From DAOMOP01 sp035444405 (lineage in GTDB: Bacteria > Pseudomonadota > Gammaproteobacteria > Burkholderiales > Rhodocyclaceae): a stretch of DNA of 27,893 nt. Position 1 is the stretch's first letter, and each line of letters begins with the position of its first letter. Under the pieces are notes generated by a model. That model was given only the letters and a program-made list of their open reading frames with translations, was not told the DNA's origin and ran no database searches. The position numbers were made by a program, and so were the translations under genes. The stretch spans positions 1-27,893 of the forward strand of contig DAOMOP010000035.1 in assembly GCA_035444405.1 (NCBI GenBank), read 5' to 3'. This document shows positions 27,140 to 27,893 of this stretch, piece by piece.

Positions 27140-27893
27140 TCACAGCAGCGACGCGCCGGTGCCGAGCTCGGCAAGGCTTGCCCAGCGTCGCGCGCTGCCG
27201 CACCATGTGTCGAGGTAGGCCGCCGCCTTGGCGTCGGCCGATGCGACCAGGCAGCAGGCCGGCGCACGCGCGCTGTCGGCGACGATCCAGGCATGCAGGC
27301 TGGTGCCGACGTGGCCGCAGGCGCCGGCGAGCAGCGCACACAGGTCGAACACGTGGGCCGAGTCGAAGTGTGCGACACCGATGTGCGGCATGCGCGCGCG
27401 GATGCGCGCGGCCAGGCGCTCGAGCACCGCGGCGTCGTCGTGCCACGGCGCGAGTCCGGCACGGAACAGCACGATGCCGGCGGCCAGCCGGGTCGCGGTC
27501 GCCGCCGCCGCGCCGGCGATCGCGTCGAGCGTCGCGTCGTCGCCCCATTCGGCGGCCACCTGCAGCGTCAGCCGGCGTGGCAGCGCGCCGACGATGGGTG
27601 CGAGCGCGGGGCCGGCGGCGTGGCGGGCGATCGCGGCGGCGAAGGTGGCGGCGGCCGTCGCGGCCGGATCGCGCACCAGCGCGGCGGCGATCCCCGCCCG
27701 CGCGAGCGTCGCCTGCGTGACGCGATCGCGCACGCTCACCGACGCGGCCCCCCGCAGCGCCGCGAAGGCCTCGCGTTGCAGCGCCTGCGGCAGGCGGGCG
27801 AGCGCGACGCCGCCGACCGCCTCGAAGCGCACCGACCAGCGCGGCGGCAGCTCCGTGGCCGGGGTCACGTAAGCGAGCGCGCGCCGCTGCCCG
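27140..27893 (-). CDS. Polysaccharide pyruvyl transferase-like protein, N-terminus beyond window edge
   Basis: C-terminal 250 residues of a protein that runs off the right edge. The reading frame is open to the last base and the part before the GTG at 27868 (QRRALAYVTPATELPP) looks coding, so the true start lies outside. It resembles the polysaccharide pyruvyl transferase / CsaB-WcaK family: VSVRDRVTQATLARAGIAAAL followed by VRDPA, and a C-terminal GHVGTSLHAWIVADSARAP block that fits the vGtRlHaxi motif of the family (Ser replaces the Arg here), then an ADAKAAAYLDTWC stretch. Such enzymes attach ketal pyruvate to surface sugars. The change in the RLHA-like motif leaves catalysis uncertain. 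Confidence 0.62.
   Translation of the reverse strand, partial: GQRRALAYVTPATELPPRWSVRFEAVGGVALARLPQALQREAFAALRGAASVSVRDRVTQATLARAGIAAALVRDPAATAAATFAAAIARHAAGPALAPIVGALPRRLTLQVAAEWGDDATLDAIAGAAAATATRLAAGIVLFRAGLAPWHDDAAVLERLAARIRARMPHIGVAHFDSAHVFDLCALLAGACGHVGTSLHAWIVADSARAPACCLVASADAKAAAYLDTWCGSARRWASLAELGTGASLL

Overview
The window is about 28 kb of very GC-rich chromosome with tightly packed genes and strong GC-ending codon bias. The gene set (hutI, two TRAP transporters, a sigma-54 activator with a PAS domain, lutABC, a methyl-accepting chemotaxis protein, ada, tag) suggests a metabolically versatile, motile, organic-acid-using betaproteobacterium, perhaps of the Azoarcus/Thauera type. That placement is an inference from gene content and protein style. 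I see no tRNA, rRNA, insertion sequence or CRISPR array, so the region looks like ordinary chromosome rather than an island.

Left third (1-6470): a 3'-truncated imidazolonepropionase gene (minus); an exported pentapeptide-repeat protein; then a two-gene cassette on the plus strand of an AMP-phosphorylase/thymidine-phosphorylase-family enzyme and a PRPP-synthetase-like protein, the second frameshifted inside its PRPP-binding loop. Convergent to these lie an RraA/HMG-aldolase-family gene and a toxin-antitoxin pair (PIN/DUF3368 toxin, and an antitoxin that joins a Phd/YefM-like N-terminus to a UPF0175-like C-terminus).

Middle (6645-16840): a PAS-AAA+-Fis sigma-54 activator is followed by an intergenic region laid out as a sigma-54 promoter should be: repeated TGTCGG-type half-sites, an IHF-like site and a -24/-12 element. 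This drives dctP-dctQ-dctM and a propionate-CoA-transferase-like enzyme, which suggests regulated uptake of a carboxylate followed by CoA activation. Three GC-rich hairpins separate the binding-protein gene from the membrane genes. Convergent to it is a second TRAP system of the TAXI class (binding protein plus fused 4TM/12TM permease), also with a hairpin between binding protein and permease. The two operons share a symmetrical terminator-like hairpin.

Right third (17047-27893): tag, a GcvA-like LysR regulator and an AcpH-type phosphodiesterase (plus); a small exported His/Arg-rich protein (minus); the lutABC L-lactate operon with translationally coupled genes (lutC frameshifted); a chemoreceptor; a Pro/Ala-rich hypothetical protein; ada (frameshifted); a short remnant resembling an iron-type alcohol dehydrogenase; and the 3' part of a polysaccharide pyruvyl transferase-like gene entering from the right edge.

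Three independent single-frame breaks in otherwise well-conserved genes (PRPP-synthetase-like, lutC, ada) point either to indel errors in the assembly or to unusual gene decay; this should be settled before any biological reading of those genes. The most interesting biology is the phosphorylase/PRPP-synthetase-like cassette, the hybrid antitoxin, and the sigma-54-controlled TRAP/CoA-transferase operon.
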